This document shows, piece by piece, positions 62,305 to 64,000 of a stretch of 64,000 nucleotides of DNA (the first letter of the stretch is position 1; each line of letters starts with the position of its first letter). The translations under genes were made by a program, and so were the position numbers. This DNA comes from Phytoseiulus persimilis (taxonomy: Eukaryota > Arthropoda > Arachnida > Mesostigmata > Phytoseiidae): contig CM075104.1 of the NCBI GenBank assembly GCA_037576195.1, positions 13,346,211-13,410,210 of the forward strand, in the 5' to 3' direction. A model generated the notes under the pieces. That model ran no database searches and was not told the DNA's origin. It saw only the letters and a program-made list of their open reading frames with translations.

Positions 62305-64000
62305 AATATGGTCAGATTGACCCCGGAATCACCCCTTCGGAGTTGGGAAGTAATGCTCAGATCGGTTTTGGAATCACCCCTCCAGAGTTGGAAAGTAGTG
62401 CTCAGATTGGTCACGGAATCACCTCTCCAAAGTTGGGAAGTAATGCTCAGATTGAGCCCGGAATCACCCCTCCAGAGTTGGAAAGTAATGCTCAGTTTGG
62501 TCTCGGAATCACCCCTTCGGAGTTGGGAAGTAATGCTCAGATCGGTTTTGGAATCACCCCTCCAGAGTTGGAAAGTAGTGCTCAGATTGGTCACGGAATC
62601 ACCTCTCCAAAGTTGGGAAGTAATGCTCAGATTGAGCCCGGAATCACCCCTCCAGAGTTGGAAAGTAATGCTCAGTTTGGTCTCGCAATCACCCCTCCAG
62701 AGTTGGAAAGTAATGTCCAGATTGAGCCCGGAATCACCCGTCCAGAGTTGGAAAGTAATGCTCAGATTGAGCCCGGAATCACCCCTCCAGAGTAGGAAAG
62801 TAATGCTCAGATTGACCCCGGAATCACCCGTCCAGAGTTGGAAAGTAATGCTCAGATTGGCCCCGGAAACACCCCTCCAGAGTTGGAAAGTAATGCTCAG
62901 ATTGAGCCCGGAATCACCCCTCCAGAGTTGGAATGTAATGCTCAGATTGGCCCCGGAATCACCCCTCCAAAGTTGGAAAGTAATGGTCAGATTGGTCTCG
63001 CAATCACCCCTCCAGAGTTGGAAAGTAATGTCCAGATTGAGCCCGGAATCACCCGTCCAGAGTTGGAAAGTAATGCTCAGATTGAGCCCGGAATCACCCG
63101 TCCAGAGTTGGAAAGTAATGCTCAGATTGGCCCCGGAAACACCCCTCCAGAGTTGGAAAGTAATGCTCAGATTGAGCCCGGAATCACCCTTCCAGAGTTG
63201 GAAAGTAATGCTCAGATTGGCCCCGGAATCACCCCTCCAAAGTTGGAAAGTAATGGTCAGATTGGTCTCGCAATCACCCCTCCAGAGTTGGAAAGTAATG
63301 TCCAGATTGAGCCCGGAATCACCCGTCCAGAGTTGGAAAGTAATGCTCAGATTGAGCCCGGAATCACCCCTCCAGAGTTGGAAAGTAATGCTCAGATTGG
63401 TCACGGAATCACCTCTCCAGAGTTGGAAAGTAATGCTCAGATTGGTCTCGGAATCACCCGTCCAGAGTTGGAAAGTAATGCTCAGATTGACCCCGGAATC
63501 ACCTCTCCAGAGTTGGAAAGTAATGCTCAGATTGACCCCGGAATCACCCCTCCAGAGTTGGAAAGTAATGCTCAGATTGACCCCGGAATCACCCCTCCAT
63601 AGTTGGAAAGTAATGCTCAGATTGGTCACGGAATCACCTCTCCAGAGTTGGAAAGTAATGCTCAGATTGACCCCGGAATCACCCCTTCGGAGTTGGGAGG
63701 TAATGCTCAGATTGGTCTCGGAATCACCCCTCCAGAGTTGGAAAGTAATGTTCAGATTGACCCCGGAATCACCCCTCCAGAGTTGGAAAGTAATGCTCAG
63801 ATTGACCCCGGAATCACCCCTCCATAGTTGGAAAGTAATGCTCAGATTGGTCACGGAATCACCTCTCCAGAGTTGGAAAGTAATGCTCAGATTGGTCTCG
63901 GAATCACCCGTCCAGAGTTGGAAAGTAATGCTCAGATTGGTCACGGAATCACCCCTCCAGAGTTGGAAAGTAATGCTCAGATTGAGCCCGGAATCACCCC
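62305..64000. repeat. 45-bp minisatellite with higher-order structure
   Basis: About 37 copies of a 45-bp unit running off the end of the window. Each unit is GGAATCACCCCTCCAGAGTT, then GGAAAGTAATGCTCAG, then a variable ATTGAGCCC-like end. Early copies form a tandemly duplicated four-unit block (62341-62520 against 62521-62700). Later copies show a six-unit, 270-bp period (the rare CCGGAAACACC variant recurs at about 62863 and 63133). Because 45 is a multiple of three, long frames are open on both strands: one of 555 codons on the minus strand (63944-62277) and several on the plus strand, broken by TAG at 62795, 63602 and 63827. I take these as by-products rather than genes. Confidence 0.95.

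Noticed and set aside
62277-63944. 555-codon minus-strand frame as a repeat-protein gene
   Set aside because: It arises because the 45-bp unit is a multiple of three without a stop in that frame; no start, promoter or unique domain, and the plus strand is nearly as open.

Overview
This is nuclear DNA from an animal, most likely an arthropod. Genes are split by short GT-AG introns (about 50 to 200 bp), all recognised proteins are metazoan or mitochondrial, and a glycine/tyrosine-rich secreted protein of the cuticle type is present. Base composition is near 50% GC and TCGA-type words are common. Compact genes and moderate GC suggest a mite, perhaps a phytoseiid, but that is an inference from overall appearance. 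No bacterial, viral or CRISPR-like features were seen.

Layout, left to right. A short gene for the complex III assembly factor UQCC1 (Cbp3 family) lies on the minus strand at 4.4-3.0 kb, built from six small exons. RB1CC1/FIP200, the autophagy-initiation scaffold, follows on the plus strand at 9.4-14.1 kb with about ten exons. A 5'-truncated non-LTR retrotransposon reverse transcriptase lies at 17.3-18.65 kb. A large imperfect fold-back (inverted-repeat) element lies at 19.88-20.7 kb. SAMM50/Sam50, the mitochondrial outer-membrane beta-barrel insertase, is at 27.1-28.7 kb. A FAM13-family RhoGAP gene occupies 32.07-49.8 kb on the plus strand. Its 8.4-kb first intron contains a second fold-back element (39.93-40.54 kb). 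Its 4.5-kb seventh intron contains a complete four-exon glycine-rich secretory protein gene on the opposite strand (47.04-45.53 kb). A CD36/SCARB-family scavenger receptor lies at 57.27 kb onward, with two possible C-terminal tails (ending 59.65 or 60.43 kb) and a poly(A) signal at 61.14 kb. The last 1.7 kb is a 45-bp minisatellite that runs off the window.

Two genes (UQCC1 and SAMM50) serve mitochondria and RB1CC1 serves autophagy, but no operon-like relation is implied; this is ordinary eukaryotic gene order. Exon coordinates come from reading frames, splice consensus and phase bookkeeping. The assembled UQCC1, RB1CC1, SAMM50, FAM13 and glycine-rich gene models are each multiples of three in length. 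Weak points are one RB1CC1 acceptor, the CD36 first exon and the CD36 last exon. I found no convincing previously undescribed molecular system. The most unusual material is the nested antisense gene, the two fold-back elements and the minisatellite.
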